This document shows positions 19,384 through 30,826 of a stretch of DNA of 64,000 nt, in pieces; within the stretch, counting starts at the first letter, position 1, and each line of letters begins with the position of its first letter. The notes beneath the pieces were generated by a model. The model searched no databases. It was not told the DNA's origin and saw only the letters and a program-made list of their open reading frames with translations. Source of the DNA: Bacillus amyloliquefaciens DSM 7 = ATCC 23350 (GTDB taxonomy: Bacteria > Bacillota > Bacilli > Bacillales > Bacillaceae); contig NC_014551.1 of assembly GCF_000196735.1 (NCBI RefSeq), forward strand, positions 2,599,001 to 2,663,000, read 5' to 3'. The translations under genes were made by a program, and so were the position numbers.

Positions 19384-21741
19384 CTATGTCCTCCTCGTAC
19401 TTTCATAAGCCTCTGAACCTTGGTTCATCAGCTTATTCAGCCATTCCTTCAGCTCATGGGCTGCGGAATAATTGAGCTTCTGGTCTAATTCCATCAGCTG
19501 CTGTTTTACCTGATAGGTTTGCGAATCTGCGAGGTCGCGTTTTTTCGCGCCGCTCACGACAGACAGCACACCATCTTCTATTTTAACAAAACCGAGATCA
19601 AAAAACACCTTTGTCATGAAATTGATTGTGTCAATTGACCATCCTCTGTGTCTCGCAAGCTCTGAACCATGCTTGCCTAAGTTAAAAGTGCCCCTTTTCA
19701 AGAGAAATGCGTAAAACCACTTGAAGTCATTCCGCGATGGAAATGAGGACAGGAAATGTTCTTCATGATTAATAAAAACAAAATAAATCCGTTCCGGCTT
19801 CTTCCCGTCAAGCAAACGCTGGAGGCGGTCCGCTGATGGCGGCACATCCAGAAAAACGGCATACTTTCCGTCAAGCGGAAGAGCTTCTGCTTCGGATTCC
19901 GACGTGATCTCAGCCAGCTCACCCGAAAGCTCGGCACGGAGCTTTCGGGCGGTTTTTTCGTTAAAGCTGATGAGCACCCGTTTTTCCTTAGGCAGCGCAG
20001 TGACCGTATCTTCCCACATCCGCTTGCCCCTGATATCAAAAAGCTGCCATTCCGGCACCGCAGCATCTTTAATCATCAGCTGGGGTTTCTTTCTGTTGTT
20101 CCATTCATTAATAGACATCTCGCCGACAATGGAAATCGTTGATCCGGGAACAATCCCGGCTTCAAGCTCTCCTTTGTTAAAGCCGACGCAGTCGAGAGCG
20201 GCGGAATCATTTTTCACCGTCATTTTCACGTGATTTTTATTTGCTCCGATCAGGCGCACCTCATCAAGCACGGCGTTTTCCACCATCACATGAGGTTTAG
20301 GGTTTAGCATGCCGAACGGCGACAGCATATTCAATTCTGTAATGCTTTCAACGGTGATGTCTTCGACGCCGCAGACAAGATCAACCTCCTGAACGGGGAT
20401 AAAATCCTCTTCGGTAAGGGTTTCTTCAGCCATTTGATTCAGCCGATCCCTTAAATCCGCCACATCTTCAGCCTTCAAAGTCATTCCTGCGGCCATCGGA
20501 TGTCCGCCGAAATGAGGAAGAATGTCTCTGCACTGTGACAGGCTCGTAAAAAGGTTAAAGCCTCTGATGCTTCGCGCCGACCCTTTGGCGATTCCCTGCT
20601 CCTCATCCATCCCCAGCACAACAGCGGGCCGGTAAAAGCGTTCAGCCAGCTTCGATGCGACAATACCGACAACTCCCGGATTCCAGCCGGCTTTTGCCAC
20701 GACAATGGCAGAAGGGTTTCCGCCTTGCTGCTGAACCATTTCAACAGCCTCTTCGGTCATGGTTTTCACCATTTTCTGCCGCTCTTTATTCAGCCGGTCA
20801 ATATCCGAAGCCAGCTCCTCCGCTTCAAACTGGTCATCGGTCATCAACAGGTGCACCGCGGGATCAGCCTGTTCTATTCTTCCGACGGCATTCAGCCTCG
20901 GTGCGACCTGAAACCCGATCGTTTCCTCATCGGCTTGTCCGATATCTCCGCCGGAAAGCTTAATCAGAGCTTTGAGACCCGGCCGATTTGTCGTCCGAAG
21001 CCTTTCGATTCCAAGCGACGCTATTAATCTGTTTTCATCATGCAGCGGCACCAGATCAGCAACCGTACCGATCGCCGCCAAGTCCAGCATAGCTTCCGGC
21101 AAAGAACCCGTAAGCGCGTGGGCAAGCTTAAACGCCACACCGACGCCGGCCAATTCTTTAAACGGATAGCTGCAGCCCGGCTGCTTCGGGTGGATAATCG
21201 CAAATACGTCAGGAAGCTCGGGTCCCGGCTCATGGTGGTCGGTAATAATGACGTCTAAACCGAGCTCTTTTGCGACTTCGGCTTCATGAACGGCGGCGAT
21301 ACCCGTATCCACTGTAATGATGAGCGAAAATCCCCGCTCTTTTATGGAGCGGAAAGCTTGTTCATTCGGGCCGTAGCCTTCTGTGAAACGGTCGGGAATA
21401 TAAAAGTCAACGTTCGCTGACAGCTGTCTGAGCGCCGTCAGCATCACTGACGTGCTTGTAACGCCGTCTGCATCGTAATCTCCGTAAATCATAATCGGTT
21501 CCCCGCGGGAAACCGCCAGCTTTATCCGATCAACTGCTTCCCGCATTCCCTTTAATTCATACGGGTCATAAAAGTCTGCATCCTTTGTATGTAAAAACAG
21601 CCTTGCACTTTCGGCAGTATCAAAACCTCTTTTTACAAGCAGCGATGCCACAAGAGGTGTTATGTCCAATTGTTCTGTGAGTGATTTGACCTTTTCCTTA
21701 TCCGGCTGCTGGATTTCCCAGCGCATTTTTGACGCTAACAT
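19384..21741 (-). CDS. recJ: Single-strand DNA exonuclease RecJ (YrvE)
   Basis: 785-aa 5'-3' ssDNA exonuclease of the DHH superfamily for recombination and mismatch/base-excision repair. Catalytic motifs are [11 protein letters not shown] (about 79-89), [16 protein letters not shown] (the DHH motif) and the DHHA1 motif GGHPMAAGM. An OB domain follows (about 450-560), then the extended C-terminal domain typical of Bacillus RecJ. ATG 21741 is preferred over the ORF start 21756 because GAGGGGTG is correctly spaced. Promoter and an inverted repeat lie just upstream. Confidence 0.95.
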   Translation of the reverse strand: MLASKMRWEIQQPDKEKVKSLTEQLDITPLVASLLVKRGFDTAESARLFLHTKDADFYDPYELKGMREAVDRIKLAVSRGEPIMIYGDYDADGVTSTSVMLTALRQLSANVDFYIPDRFTEGYGPNEQAFRSIKERGFSLIITVDTGIAAVHEAEVAKELGLDVIITDHHEPGPELPDVFAIIHPKQPGCSYPFKELAGVGVAFKLAHALTGSLPEAMLDLAAIGTVADLVPLHDENRLIASLGIERLRTTNRPGLKALIKLSGGDIGQADEETIGFQVAPRLNAVGRIEQADPAVHLLMTDDQFEAEELASDIDRLNKERQKMVKTMTEEAVEMVQQQGGNPSAIVVAKAGWNPGVVGIVASKLAERFYRPAVVLGMDEEQGIAKGSARSIRGFNLFTSLSQCRDILPHFGGHPMAAGMTLKAEDVADLRDRLNQMAEETLTEEDFIPVQEVDLVCGVEDITVESITELNMLSPFGMLNPKPHVMVENAVLDEVRLIGANKNHVKMTVKNDSAALDCVGFNKGELEAGIVPGSTISIVGEMSINEWNNRKKPQLMIKDAAVPEWQLFDIRGKRMWEDTVTALPKEKRVLISFNEKTARKLRAELSGELAEITSESEAEALPLDGKYAVFLDVPPSADRLQRLLDGKKPERIYFVFINHEEHFLSSFPSRNDFKWFYAFLLKRGTFNLGKHGSELARHRGWSIDTINFMTKVFFDLGFVKIEDGVLSVVSGAKKRDLADSQTYQVKQQLMELDQKLNYSAAHELKEWLNKLMNQGSEAYESTRRT

Positions 21742-21747
21742 AAATTC

Positions 21748-21793
21748 ACCCCTCAACCACCCTATTATACTAGAGCGGACTGAGGGGTTTCAA
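21748..21793 (-). promoter_or_regulatory. recJ promoter region with inverted repeat
   Basis: TTGAAA (21788-21793) and TATAAT (21764-21769) are 18 bases apart. An 8-bp perfect inverted repeat, TGAGGGGT at 21781-21788 and ACCCCTCA at 21748-21755 (plus strand), flanks the -10 box, and its proximal arm contains the recJ Shine-Dalgarno. Confidence 0.6.
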
Positions 21794-21796
21794 ATG

Positions 21797-22123
21797 TTAT
21801 TCTGATCCTTTTTTCTCTTCCAGCATTTCTTCCGGCGGAGCGGCTGGTTTTCTGACGTCCGGATCAGCCGGCAATTCAGCAGCGGATCTGTTTTCTTTCC
21901 GCAGCATTTTAATTTCACGCTTCAGCTTCATCACTTGAAATATACCGGCTGAAAACACGATCAGCGCCCCCATTAACACAGAGCCTAAAATGACTAAAAT
22001 CAGCGGCCATTCAGCGGTTCCGAACAGATAATCAACCTCAACCGCCCGCACGTTAATGACAGCAAAAATGGCGACAATCAGAGTAAATAATAAAGCGAAT
22101 ATAATAGTCCATTGTTTATTCAT
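21797..22123 (-). CDS. yrvD: LapA-domain membrane protein YrvD
   Basis: 108-aa protein with two transmembrane helices (about 8-26 and 40-64) and a charged coiled-coil-like tail (KLKREIKMLRKENR). This is the layout of the LapA/DUF1049 family, whose E. coli members help LPS assembly; the role in Gram-positive bacteria is unknown. It follows yrvC by about 60 bases on the same strand, a neighbourhood conserved in B. subtilis. The start ATG 22123 has no strong Shine-Dalgarno that I can see. Confidence 0.8.
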   Translation of the reverse strand: MNKQWTIIFALLFTLIVAIFAVINVRAVEVDYLFGTAEWPLILVILGSVLMGALIVFSAGIFQVMKLKREIKMLRKENRSAAELPADPDVRKPAAPPEEMLEEKKGSE

Positions 22124-22186
22124 GCGTCAGCCCCCAATTATTAATTCTTATCTTTTCCCTCATTTTCCTGCGGGTAAACCCCGGGC

Positions 22187-22684
22187 TCAGGACATCCGGG
22201 CCGTTAACTGCTCACGAACCAGCTTTTTCAATCCGCTTCTTTCCCCAGATAAGACGAGGGTGTCCCCTTCTTCAATCACGGTATCAAAGGCGGGAGTCAG
22301 CTGTTTTTGCCGGTTTTTCTTCACGATCGCAATTACCTGAACGCCGTATTGTTCCTTGATATCCAAATCTCCGATTGTGCGGCTGACAGCCGGCGCATGA
22401 GATTCGGCTTTAAACCACTCAATGACGAGGTCGTCAAGCGCAACTTCCACAGATTCCAGCGCTTTCGGTTTATACGTCATCCCCCCTAAAATAGCGGAGA
22501 TCTGCCTCGCCTCTTCATCGTTAAATTCAACGGATGCCAAGCACTCGTCATGATCATCCTCATCGAAGTAATAGAGCTCTCTTCTGCCGTCATCATGAAG
22601 AATAATACTGATTTTATCGCGATTTTTCGTAATGACTTCGACTTTCTGGCCGATGCCCGGAAGCTCCGACTCACGAACGTTCAT
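22187..22684 (-). CDS. yrvC: TrkA-C (RCK_C) domain protein YrvC, KhtT-like
   Basis: 165-aa soluble protein. The C-terminal half (about 80-165) is an RCK_C regulatory-domain fold (LDIKEQYGVQVIAIVKKNRQ, FDTVIEEGDTLVLSGE). The N-terminal half resembles the KhtT gating subunit of K+/H+ antiporters. Such subunits sense nucleotides or pH and regulate a membrane partner; no antiporter gene of the CPA2 type is adjacent here, only the two-helix protein YrvD. Start ATG 22684 follows AGGAGGG. Function is inferred from domain only. Confidence 0.82.
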   Translation of the reverse strand: MNVRESELPGIGQKVEVITKNRDKISIILHDDGRRELYYFDEDDHDECLASVEFNDEEARQISAILGGMTYKPKALESVEVALDDLVIEWFKAESHAPAVSRTIGDLDIKEQYGVQVIAIVKKNRQKQLTPAFDTVIEEGDTLVLSGERSGLKKLVREQLTARMS

Positions 22685-22777
22685 AAGAACCCTCCTACAT
22701 GTTTTTACAGTGATGATTGATTATGTAAGCGTATGTCATTATAGCAAATGCAGGTTTTAAGTTCAATGCAGCTTGAA

Positions 22778-22810
22778 AAAACAGGCTGTCTTCTGCAAGA
22801 CAGCCTGTTT
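22778..22810 (-). terminator. Terminator of secDF
   Basis: 14-bp stem (22779-22792 with 22797-22810), loop CTGC, U-tract on the minus strand; secDF ends at 22815. Confidence 0.93.
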
Positions 22811-22814
22811 CCCA

Positions 22815-25034
22815 TTACTCTTCGATTGATTTTTTCGATTTAAATTCTTTTCCTTTCCATACAAGCCACATCTGTGCGGCGATGTAAAGAGAAGAATAAA
22901 CACCCGTCAATAAACCTATCAATAAGGCGACGGAGAAGTTTGTAATTGACGATGACCCTAAAATGAGCAGCACGACGACAACAATCACTACGGTTAAGAC
23001 CGTATTAATCGAGCGTGTAAAGGTTTGCTGCAAGCTCAGATTCACGATGTGTTCCAGATCGGCAAATGACTTCGGCTTGCGCTTTTTCATCTGCTCGCGT
23101 ATCCGGTCAAATGTAACGATCGTATCATTTATCGAGTAACCGATAATGGTGAGCACAGCGGCGATAAAGGTGACGTCGACCTCCAGCCTTGTAATGCTGA
23201 AAAACGCGACGATAAAGAAAGCGTCATACAGCAGGGATACAATTGCGGCGACAGCCATTCTGTACTCAAAACGTATTGACACGTAAATAATGATGCCGAT
23301 TGATGCAATTGCCACGGCATATAAGGCATTACGGGCCAGCTCTTTTCCGACTGTCGGCGATACCGTGCTGACATTCGGTTCAGCTCCGTATTTGTCCTTA
23401 AAGTACGTTTTGATTTCAGCGATCTTTTCTTTAGATGGCTCTCCGACAAACCGGGCCGCGGCGACATGGTTCTCTTTACCTGAGAGCACTACGTTTTCCG
23501 GGTCCATGCCGAGAGAGTCAAAGTCTTTTTCAACCTGCTGCGCCGTCAAGGCATGATTGCTCTGCACGTCAATCCGCGCGCCGCTTGCAAAATCGATTCC
23601 CAGGTTGAGTTTAAAGATCAGTAAGATGATAATTCCCGCAATAGTCACAGCACTTGAGAAAATAAAGAAGTATTTTCGTTTGCTCGTGAAATCCCATTTT
23701 TGGAACGCCGTATGCGGTTCAGTATTTTCATCTGTTTTCTGGATGTCCATAATATGTTTTTTCTTGACGCCGAACCAGCCTTTTTTCCGGTCAAGCCATC
23801 TGCTTTCCACAAGAAGGGAGAGCAGGAATCTTGAAAGGAAGACAGCTGTAATAAAGCTTGTCAGAATTGACAAAATCAGCATCGTCGCAAACCCTTTTAC
23901 AGAGCTTGTCCCGAAAATAAAGAGCACGACCGCTGCGATGATCGTTGTGATATTCGCATCGAAAATCGTCGCAAATGACCGTCTGTTCCCTGAACGGAAA
24001 GCCGAGCGGACGGATTTTCCGAGTTTCAGCTCTTCTTTTATCCGTTCATAGGTGATGATATTGGCGTCAACCGCCATCCCTACACCCAAAATGAGGGCCG
24101 CGATACCCGGAAGTGTCAGCACCGCCTGCATCCAGTCAAACACTTGAAGCGTAATATACACATATACAGAAAGCGTGATAACCGCAATGAGACCCGGCAG
24201 TCTGTAATAAAGCAGCATAAATAAGAAAACAAGTGCAATCCCGATGATGCCGGCCTCTACCGTATCATGTAAAGCCTGCTGTCCGAATTGCGCCCCTACT
24301 GAAGTAGAGTATTTTTCGGTCAGTTTCACAGGCAGCGCGCCCGCGTTTAAAATATTGGCCAAGTCCTTTGCTTTTTGAACGGTGAACTGGCCTTCAATTG
24401 TGACATCCTTCGTATTTAATTCCTGGCTCACATTCGGAGCGGATACATATTTCGGATGTTTTTTGCCGACTTCTTTTTTAAATGAATCGCCTTTTTGATA
24501 ATCAAGCCAGATGACGAGCTGATTATTAGGCGCCATTTTCTTGACTTTTTTCGTCACTTCTCCGAACTTGTCCGCATCCTTCAGCTTCACGCTGACAATC
24601 GGTTCGTTCGTCGTCGGATCGAAAGTTTGCTTCGCGCCGTTTTCAACGAGATCAGAGCCGTTTAAGAGCTCTTTATCATTCGTGTCCCTGAACGAGAGCT
24701 GCGCTTCCGTTGACAGAATTTCGCGCGCCCTGTTCTGATTCGTGACGCCCGCCAGCTGTACGCGGATGCGGTTGTTCCCTTCAATCTGAATGTTCGGCTC
24801 GCTTACGCCGAGAACGTTAGCCCGGCGGTTCAGCGCCTGCACCGTGCTGACAAGCACGTCTTTTGTGATTTTATCGCCTTTTTTGACGGGCTGCACATCG
24901 TACAGAACTTCAAACCCGCCGCGTAAATCCAATCCTAACGTAATATTTTTGGCAGCCGGCTTTGTAAAATACCCCAGCCCTGTGCCGATCAATAATACGA
25001 TCAGGAAAAACGCAATCAAGCGTCCTTTTTTCAT
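22815..25034 (-). CDS. secDF: Fused protein-export accessory SecDF
   Basis: 739-aa RND-family membrane protein that uses the proton gradient to help pre-protein release from the Sec translocon. It is a natural fusion: the SecD half (1-about 430) begins with TM1 then the D1 motif DLRGGFEVLYDV and a large extracellular P1 domain. The SecF half follows a cytoplasmic linker (FQKWDFTSKRKYFF) and has its own LGIDFASGARI motif. Twelve membrane helices are expected. Start ATG 25034 follows AAGGAGGAAA. It is monocistronic with comN immediately upstream. Confidence 0.96.
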   Translation of the reverse strand: MKKGRLIAFFLIVLLIGTGLGYFTKPAAKNITLGLDLRGGFEVLYDVQPVKKGDKITKDVLVSTVQALNRRANVLGVSEPNIQIEGNNRIRVQLAGVTNQNRAREILSTEAQLSFRDTNDKELLNGSDLVENGAKQTFDPTTNEPIVSVKLKDADKFGEVTKKVKKMAPNNQLVIWLDYQKGDSFKKEVGKKHPKYVSAPNVSQELNTKDVTIEGQFTVQKAKDLANILNAGALPVKLTEKYSTSVGAQFGQQALHDTVEAGIIGIALVFLFMLLYYRLPGLIAVITLSVYVYITLQVFDWMQAVLTLPGIAALILGVGMAVDANIITYERIKEELKLGKSVRSAFRSGNRRSFATIFDANITTIIAAVVLFIFGTSSVKGFATMLILSILTSFITAVFLSRFLLSLLVESRWLDRKKGWFGVKKKHIMDIQKTDENTEPHTAFQKWDFTSKRKYFFIFSSAVTIAGIIILLIFKLNLGIDFASGARIDVQSNHALTAQQVEKDFDSLGMDPENVVLSGKENHVAAARFVGEPSKEKIAEIKTYFKDKYGAEPNVSTVSPTVGKELARNALYAVAIASIGIIIYVSIRFEYRMAVAAIVSLLYDAFFIVAFFSITRLEVDVTFIAAVLTIIGYSINDTIVTFDRIREQMKKRKPKSFADLEHIVNLSLQQTFTRSINTVLTVVIVVVVLLILGSSSITNFSVALLIGLLTGVYSSLYIAAQMWLVWKGKEFKSKKSIEE

Positions 25035-25070
25035 TATGTATTTCCTCCTTAAACCTATGCCGTCAAATCA

Positions 25071-25367
25071 TTATCTCAGCAGTTCATCCAAAGCTTCCTG
25101 ACCTTCATCGCTTTCCAGCCAATTAGACGACTTAAAAGCTTCGACGGTTGCATAGTTCATAAAATCGCCAATTTTAACTGATAAAATATCGCCGGCCAAT
25201 TTATACAGCGGCAGTTCCGTTTTCTGTTTCCACTTTTTATGTATGAGGTATGACCATAAACTCTCATGTTCAACATCATCGTATCCGAGGATTTTGAACT
25301 CTTCAAGTTTACTGTACAAAAAAGGCCGCAAATGATCTTTATACATTTCGGCGGGATGTTTCTCCAC
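25071..25367 (-). CDS. comN: ComN (YrzD), post-transcriptional regulator of comE
   Basis: 98-aa soluble acidic protein beginning MEKHPAEMYKDHLRPFLYSK. It matches B. subtilis ComN, which acts on the comE mRNA leader and localises with DivIVA. It has no membrane segment. The stop lies 36 bases before secDF. Start ATG 25367 is used; the ribosome binding site GGAGCG is weak. Confidence 0.85.
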   Translation of the reverse strand: MEKHPAEMYKDHLRPFLYSKLEEFKILGYDDVEHESLWSYLIHKKWKQKTELPLYKLAGDILSVKIGDFMNYATVEAFKSSNWLESDEGQEALDELLR

Positions 25368-25481
25368 TGGGCGCTCGCTCCTTTTTCCCTTTTTCTCGAA
25401 GACTTGTCATGCTCGGACGACATCGGCGCATATCCTTATTGTATATGATTCCAGGTAGTTTGAGAAGGCAGGGGTTGTAAA

Positions 25482-27038
25482 ATGGCAAAACAGACTTTTT
25501 TAAGGGGCACTCTTATTCTCATCACAGCCGGGATGATTACAAGAATGCTCGGCTTTGTCAACCGGGTGGTCATCGCCCGGTTTATCGGTGAAGAAGGGGT
25601 CGGATTGTACATGATGGCTGCCCCGACATTTTTCTTGGCCACCACTTTGACCCAATTCGGCCTCCCTGTTGCCATCAGCAAGCTTGTCGCTGAAGCAAGC
25701 GCCCGGGGGGACCGGGAAAAAATGAAACATATTTTAGTGATGTCGCTTACCATCACCGGGATATTAAGTCTCATCTTTACGCCGCTGTTTTTATGCTTTG
25801 CGCCGATTATGGCCGAAACGATGCTGACTGATCAACGCACGGTTTACCCGCTTTTGGCGATTACGCCCGTCGTGCCGATTATCGCAATCTCCAGCGTGCT
25901 GCGCGGTTATTTTCAAGGCAGGCAGAATATGAACCCGCTGGCGTTTTCCCAAGTGCTTGAACAAATTGTGCGGATTTCACTTGTCGCGGTCTGCACGACG
26001 GTGTTTCTGCCGTACGGAATTGAATATGCCGCGGCCGGAGCCATGATTTCGTCTGTCATCGGGGAGCTCGCCTCTCTTATTTATTTATTCATTTGTTTCA
26101 AGGCCAAAAAAACAATCAGAATCAGAAAACAATTTTTCAAGTCGATTGCAAATGGAAAAGAAACCTTCCGCCAGCTGATGAGCGTGTCGCTTCCGACAAC
26201 CGGAAGCCGCTTCATCGGAAACTTGTCTTGGTTTTTTGAACCTATTGTCGTCGCGCAGAGCCTTGCGATTGCAGGAGTGGCCACCGCTGCTGCCACCAGC
26301 CAGTACGGGGAGCTGACCGGTTTTGCCATGACGGTTTTGACGCTGCCCAGCTTTATAACCTATTCTCTGTCAACAGCGCTTGTTCCTGCGATCAGTGAAG
26401 GAATGGAGCAAAAAAAGCTGCAAGTTGTCGAATACCGTCTGGAACAGGCGATGAGGCTGTGTCTTTTAAGCGGGGGCATTTCAGTGGTTATTTTATTCTC
26501 TTTCGCTGATGAGCTGATGTCCGTCATGTACGGATCAACGAATGCAGCGGTATTTATTAAAGTGATGGCGCCGTTTTTTCTGCTTTATTATTTTCAGGGG
26601 CCCCTTCAAGCGGTGCTGCAGGCGCTTAATTTAGCCGGGGCCGCCATGATGAACAGTTTTATCGGCGCCGCTGTTAAAACAGGCCTTATTTTTGTGCTGG
26701 CGACCAGGCCTTCGCTCGGCATTATGGGCGCGGCATTGGCGATTGTGACGGGAATGGTCCTCGTCACCCTGCTGCATGCGGCCACTGTAAGCAAAGTGCT
26801 CCCGATCAGCATTAAAATAAAAGAATACGCGCTCTGCTTTGCCGTCATATTCATTTGCGGCTATGTGAGCCGCATTATAAAGCACGCCGTTCATTTTTCA
26901 GGGTCAGAGGCTGTTAATCTCACAGGATGGATTGCAATGACCGTGATACTGTACATTGTGCTTCTGCTGATATTCAGGCTGATTAAAAGGGAGGAGCTGA
27001 TCCGGATTCCGGTCATCGGCCGGTTTGTGATGCGGTGA
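25482..27038 (+). CDS. spoVB: Stage V sporulation protein B, lipid II flippase-like MOP transporter
   Basis: 518-aa polytopic membrane protein of the MOP/MATE polysaccharide-transporter clade, with about 14 hydrophobic segments. It begins LRGTLILITAGMITRMLGFVNRVVIARFIGEEG. SpoVB is needed for spore cortex synthesis and probably flips the peptidoglycan precursor in the mother cell. ATG 25482 follows AGGCAGGGG. The stop lies seven bases from the convergent yrbG stop, with no clear terminator between them. Confidence 0.95.
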   Translation: MAKQTFLRGTLILITAGMITRMLGFVNRVVIARFIGEEGVGLYMMAAPTFFLATTLTQFGLPVAISKLVAEASARGDREKMKHILVMSLTITGILSLIFTPLFLCFAPIMAETMLTDQRTVYPLLAITPVVPIIAISSVLRGYFQGRQNMNPLAFSQVLEQIVRISLVAVCTTVFLPYGIEYAAAGAMISSVIGELASLIYLFICFKAKKTIRIRKQFFKSIANGKETFRQLMSVSLPTTGSRFIGNLSWFFEPIVVAQSLAIAGVATAAATSQYGELTGFAMTVLTLPSFITYSLSTALVPAISEGMEQKKLQVVEYRLEQAMRLCLLSGGISVVILFSFADELMSVMYGSTNAAVFIKVMAPFFLLYYFQGPLQAVLQALNLAGAAMMNSFIGAAVKTGLIFVLATRPSLGIMGAALAIVTGMVLVTLLHAATVSKVLPISIKIKEYALCFAVIFICGYVSRIIKHAVHFSGSEAVNLTGWIAMTVILYIVLLLIFRLIKREELIRIPVIGRFVMR

Positions 27039-27045
27039 GTCCGGT

Positions 27046-27702
27046 TTAAGGCTCCCCTTTTTCATTTTTGATATCAATAAAAAAAGCCCCGTCTGTAAAC
27101 GTGCAGAATGATATTTCCGAAAGATCGCGATATCCTCTTTTTGCTAAATTTTTTTCGAGCCAGTGTTTGTCTTTCCCGATTCTGTCTAAATGCTCGTTTT
27201 GAACGACTCCATCGACAATGAGCGGGGTTTCCAGCTGCTTATCCTTATTGTTTTTCTTTTTGACGATTGACAGTTTTCCTGATGACTCTAAAACGGCGTA
27301 TGACACGTCAGAAATTCTTTCGATGTTATTTTCCCTCAGCTGCATCAGAAGGTCGTCAAAATTGTAGCGCTGTGATCTCATCGCCCGTTCGTCGATTTTT
27401 CCCTGTTTAATGATAGTGGTTGGCTTGCCGTCAAGCAGCTGCCGTATTTTTTGGCTTTTGAGCGAGACAAAAGCAAGGCTTACCTGAATAATCATTAAAA
27501 TGACAATCGGCACAATGGTATGCAAAAGCTGATCCTCTACATTTTCAATTGCCAAAACCGCTATTTCAGCAATCATAATGGAAACGACAAAATCCAAAAT
27601 GCTCAGCTCTCCGATTTCCCGCTTTCCCATCAGCCTGAAAATCACAAGAATGATGATGTAAAGCACTATTGTACGAAACGTAATAATGAAAATATCTCCC
27701 AT
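27046..27702 (-). CDS. yrbG: DUF421 membrane protein YrbG
   Basis: 218-aa protein with three N-terminal transmembrane helices (about 5-80) followed by a cytosolic DUF421/YetF domain ([19 protein letters not shown] and the [21 protein letters not shown] segment). Related YetF-type proteins are implicated in spore germination receptor assembly in other Bacillus; that link is only by family. ATG 27702 follows GGAGGTGCGATAT. It is transcribed towards spoVB. Confidence 0.85.
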   Translation of the reverse strand: MGDIFIITFRTIVLYIIILVIFRLMGKREIGELSILDFVVSIMIAEIAVLAIENVEDQLLHTIVPIVILMIIQVSLAFVSLKSQKIRQLLDGKPTTIIKQGKIDERAMRSQRYNFDDLLMQLRENNIERISDVSYAVLESSGKLSIVKKKNNKDKQLETPLIVDGVVQNEHLDRIGKDKHWLEKNLAKRGYRDLSEISFCTFTDGAFFIDIKNEKGEP

Positions 27703-27868
27703 ATCGCACCTCCAACGGTCATAGCATTTGCCATCCGCTCTGTTTTATGTAAGAAATGAGCTGAACATGATGCTTTTACGTCTAATCCGAACATTCAGAG
27801 AATACATTTAGAAAAAGACAGGCTCCGGCTTGTCATATGTCAGGCCGCAGGGCGGGGAGGAGATAAAA

Positions 27869-28255
27869 ATGGAAGAAACAAAACAAGTGGGAAAAGGCGT
27901 CTTGTACGGCTTAGTAGCTATCTTTGCAGTGATGCTGCTGACGAGTTTGGCGATTTCACTGTTACTGACGGTCACCTCAATGGAAGAGTCATCTTTCAGC
28001 TGGCTGATCACCGCGCTTTCTTTTCTATCTTTATTTGCGGGCGGTTTTATTTCCGGCGGCAAAGCGAAAGAAAAAGGCTGGATGATCGGAGCGTTAACCG
28101 CCGTTTGTTTCTCGTTAATCATCTTGCTGTTTCAATATTTAGGGTTCGGAAAAACGTTTACATCCGGGCAGCTTTTGTTTCACCTCGGCTTTTTGGGAGT
28201 CAGTATGCTGGGCGGGATTTTCGGAGTGAATTTGAAAGGAAGCAGATCAGCGTAA
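27869..28255 (+). CDS. yrzE: TIGR04086-family membrane protein YrzE
   Basis: 128-aa protein with four predicted membrane helices (about 10-32, 42-62, 68-88, 96-118) and small charged loops (GGKAKEKGW). ATG 27869 behind GGGGAGGAG is chosen over the upstream ORF start 27830, which lacks a ribosome site. It belongs to a family of small Bacillus membrane proteins of unknown function. It ends at a terminator shared with yajC. Confidence 0.8.
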   Translation: MEETKQVGKGVLYGLVAIFAVMLLTSLAISLLLTVTSMEESSFSWLITALSFLSLFAGGFISGGKAKEKGWMIGALTAVCFSLIILLFQYLGFGKTFTSGQLLFHLGFLGVSMLGGIFGVNLKGSRSA

Positions 28256-28289
28256 TAAAAAAAAGAGCGGATTCTCCGCTCTTTTTTAG
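28256..28289. terminator. Bidirectional terminator yrzE / yajC
   Basis: 13-bp perfect stem (28259-28271 with 28275-28287), loop TTC, A-tract and T-tract flanks. Confidence 0.94.
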
Positions 28290-28307
28290 TATGTATGAGC
28301 TTCGCTG

Positions 28308-28568
28308 TTACTCAGCGGAAGCTTCTCTGATTGCGCGGCGGTCAAAAGTTAAACGGGTGTTATCACCTGTTTTAATGACGACCTTGCTCTCATCAATTGA
28401 ATCAACAGTGCCGTGCAATCCTCCGATTGTCACCACTGAATCTCCTTTTTTCAGCTCTTCCTGCATCTGGCGTACAGCCTTCTGCTGCTTTTGTTGCGGA
28501 CGGATGAGCAGGAAATAAAGCACTGCAAACATTAAAATAATAGGAACGATTGTACCTAAAGTACCCAT
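28308..28568 (-). CDS. yajC: Preprotein translocase subunit YajC (YrbF)
   Basis: 86-aa single-span protein: hydrophobic residues 4-22, then RPQQKQQKAVRQMQEELKKGD and the YajC barrel (VVTIGGLHGTVDSID). YajC associates with SecDF, whose gene is also in this window. ATG 28568 behind AAAGGAGGG is preferred to the ORF start 28586. It follows tgt, the widespread queA-tgt-yajC order. Confidence 0.94.
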   Translation of the reverse strand: MGTLGTIVPIILMFAVLYFLLIRPQQKQQKAVRQMQEELKKGDSVVTIGGLHGTVDSIDESKVVIKTGDNTRLTFDRRAIREASAE

Positions 28569-28599
28569 CTGTTTCCCTCCTTTCAAAAATGGTTTTTAT

Positions 28600-29763
<1,164 letters not shown>

Positions 29764-29772
29764 TCATTCAAA

Positions 29773-30801
29773 TTAGATAATCAGCATGGCGTCGCCAAAG
29801 CTGAAGAAACGATATTCCTCTTCTACCGCATGACGGTAGGCGGAAAGCACATGCTCTCTGCCGGCAAGCGCAGAAACAAGCATGATAAGCGAGGATTTCG
29901 GCAGATGAAAATTAGTGATCATGCCGTCAATCGCTTTAAATTCATATCCCGGATAAATGAAGATGGACGTCCAGCCGCTTGAAGCGGTGAATACGCCGTC
30001 ATGCTCGCCGGCAATGGTTTCAAGGGTGCGCGTTGATGTCGTTCCGACCGACACGATGCGTCCGCCCGCCTTTCTGACCTCATTTAAAGAGGCGGCGGTT
30101 TCTTCCGTCATTTCATAAAATTCCGCATGCATGTTATGCTCTTCCACATCATCCGCACTGACTGGGCGGAAAGTGCCGAGCCCCACGTGAAGGGTGATAA
30201 ATTCAATCCGCACGCCCTTTTGCTTCAGCTCGTCCAGGATCTCTTCCGTAAAATGAAGTCCGGCCGTCGGGGCGGCGGCAGAACCGATTTCTTTTGAAAA
30301 GACGGTCTGATACCGCTCTTTATCATCAAGCTGCTCTTTAATATAAGGAGGCAGCGGCATTTCACCGAGAGATTCAAGCACTTCATAAAAAATCCCGTCG
30401 TACCGGAATTTTATTTTTCGGCCGCCATGATCAAGCTCCTCCGTACAGACCGCTGTCAGCCGGCCGTCGCCAAATGTCAGAATCGTACCTTTTCTTACGC
30501 GTTTCGCCGGCTTTACGAGCGTTTCCCATGTATCGTTTTCTTCCTGTTTTAATAAAAGGAGCTCCACTTTCGCTCCCGTATCTTCTTTTGTGCCGAATAA
30601 TCTGGCGGGCAGCACACGGGTATTGTTCAAAACGAGACAATCCCCTTCTTTAAAAAAGCTGACAATCTCTTTAAATGAACTGTCCGTCAGTCCGCCCGTC
30701 TGTTTGTCAAGCACCATCAGCCGCGATGCGTCACGCTCTTTCAGCGGCACTTGGGCAATGAGGCGTTCAGGCAGTTCAAAATCAAATAAATCGACTTTCA
30801 T
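29773..30801 (-). CDS. queA: S-adenosylmethionine:tRNA ribosyltransferase-isomerase QueA
   Basis: 342-aa enzyme that transfers and isomerises the ribosyl part of AdoMet to preQ1-tRNA, giving epoxyqueuosine, the step after Tgt. Family motifs include [40 protein letters not shown] and [13 protein letters not shown]. Two ATGs are adjacent; AAAGGTG is better spaced for the second (30801). It lies 27 bases upstream of tgt in one operon. Confidence 0.96.
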   Translation of the reverse strand: MKVDLFDFELPERLIAQVPLKERDASRLMVLDKQTGGLTDSSFKEIVSFFKEGDCLVLNNTRVLPARLFGTKEDTGAKVELLLLKQEENDTWETLVKPAKRVRKGTILTFGDGRLTAVCTEELDHGGRKIKFRYDGIFYEVLESLGEMPLPPYIKEQLDDKERYQTVFSKEIGSAAAPTAGLHFTEEILDELKQKGVRIEFITLHVGLGTFRPVSADDVEEHNMHAEFYEMTEETAASLNEVRKAGGRIVSVGTTSTRTLETIAGEHDGVFTASSGWTSIFIYPGYEFKAIDGMITNFHLPKSSLIMLVSALAGREHVLSAYRHAVEEEYRFFSFGDAMLII

Positions 30802-30826
30802 CATTTCACCTTTATTCTGTCTATTG

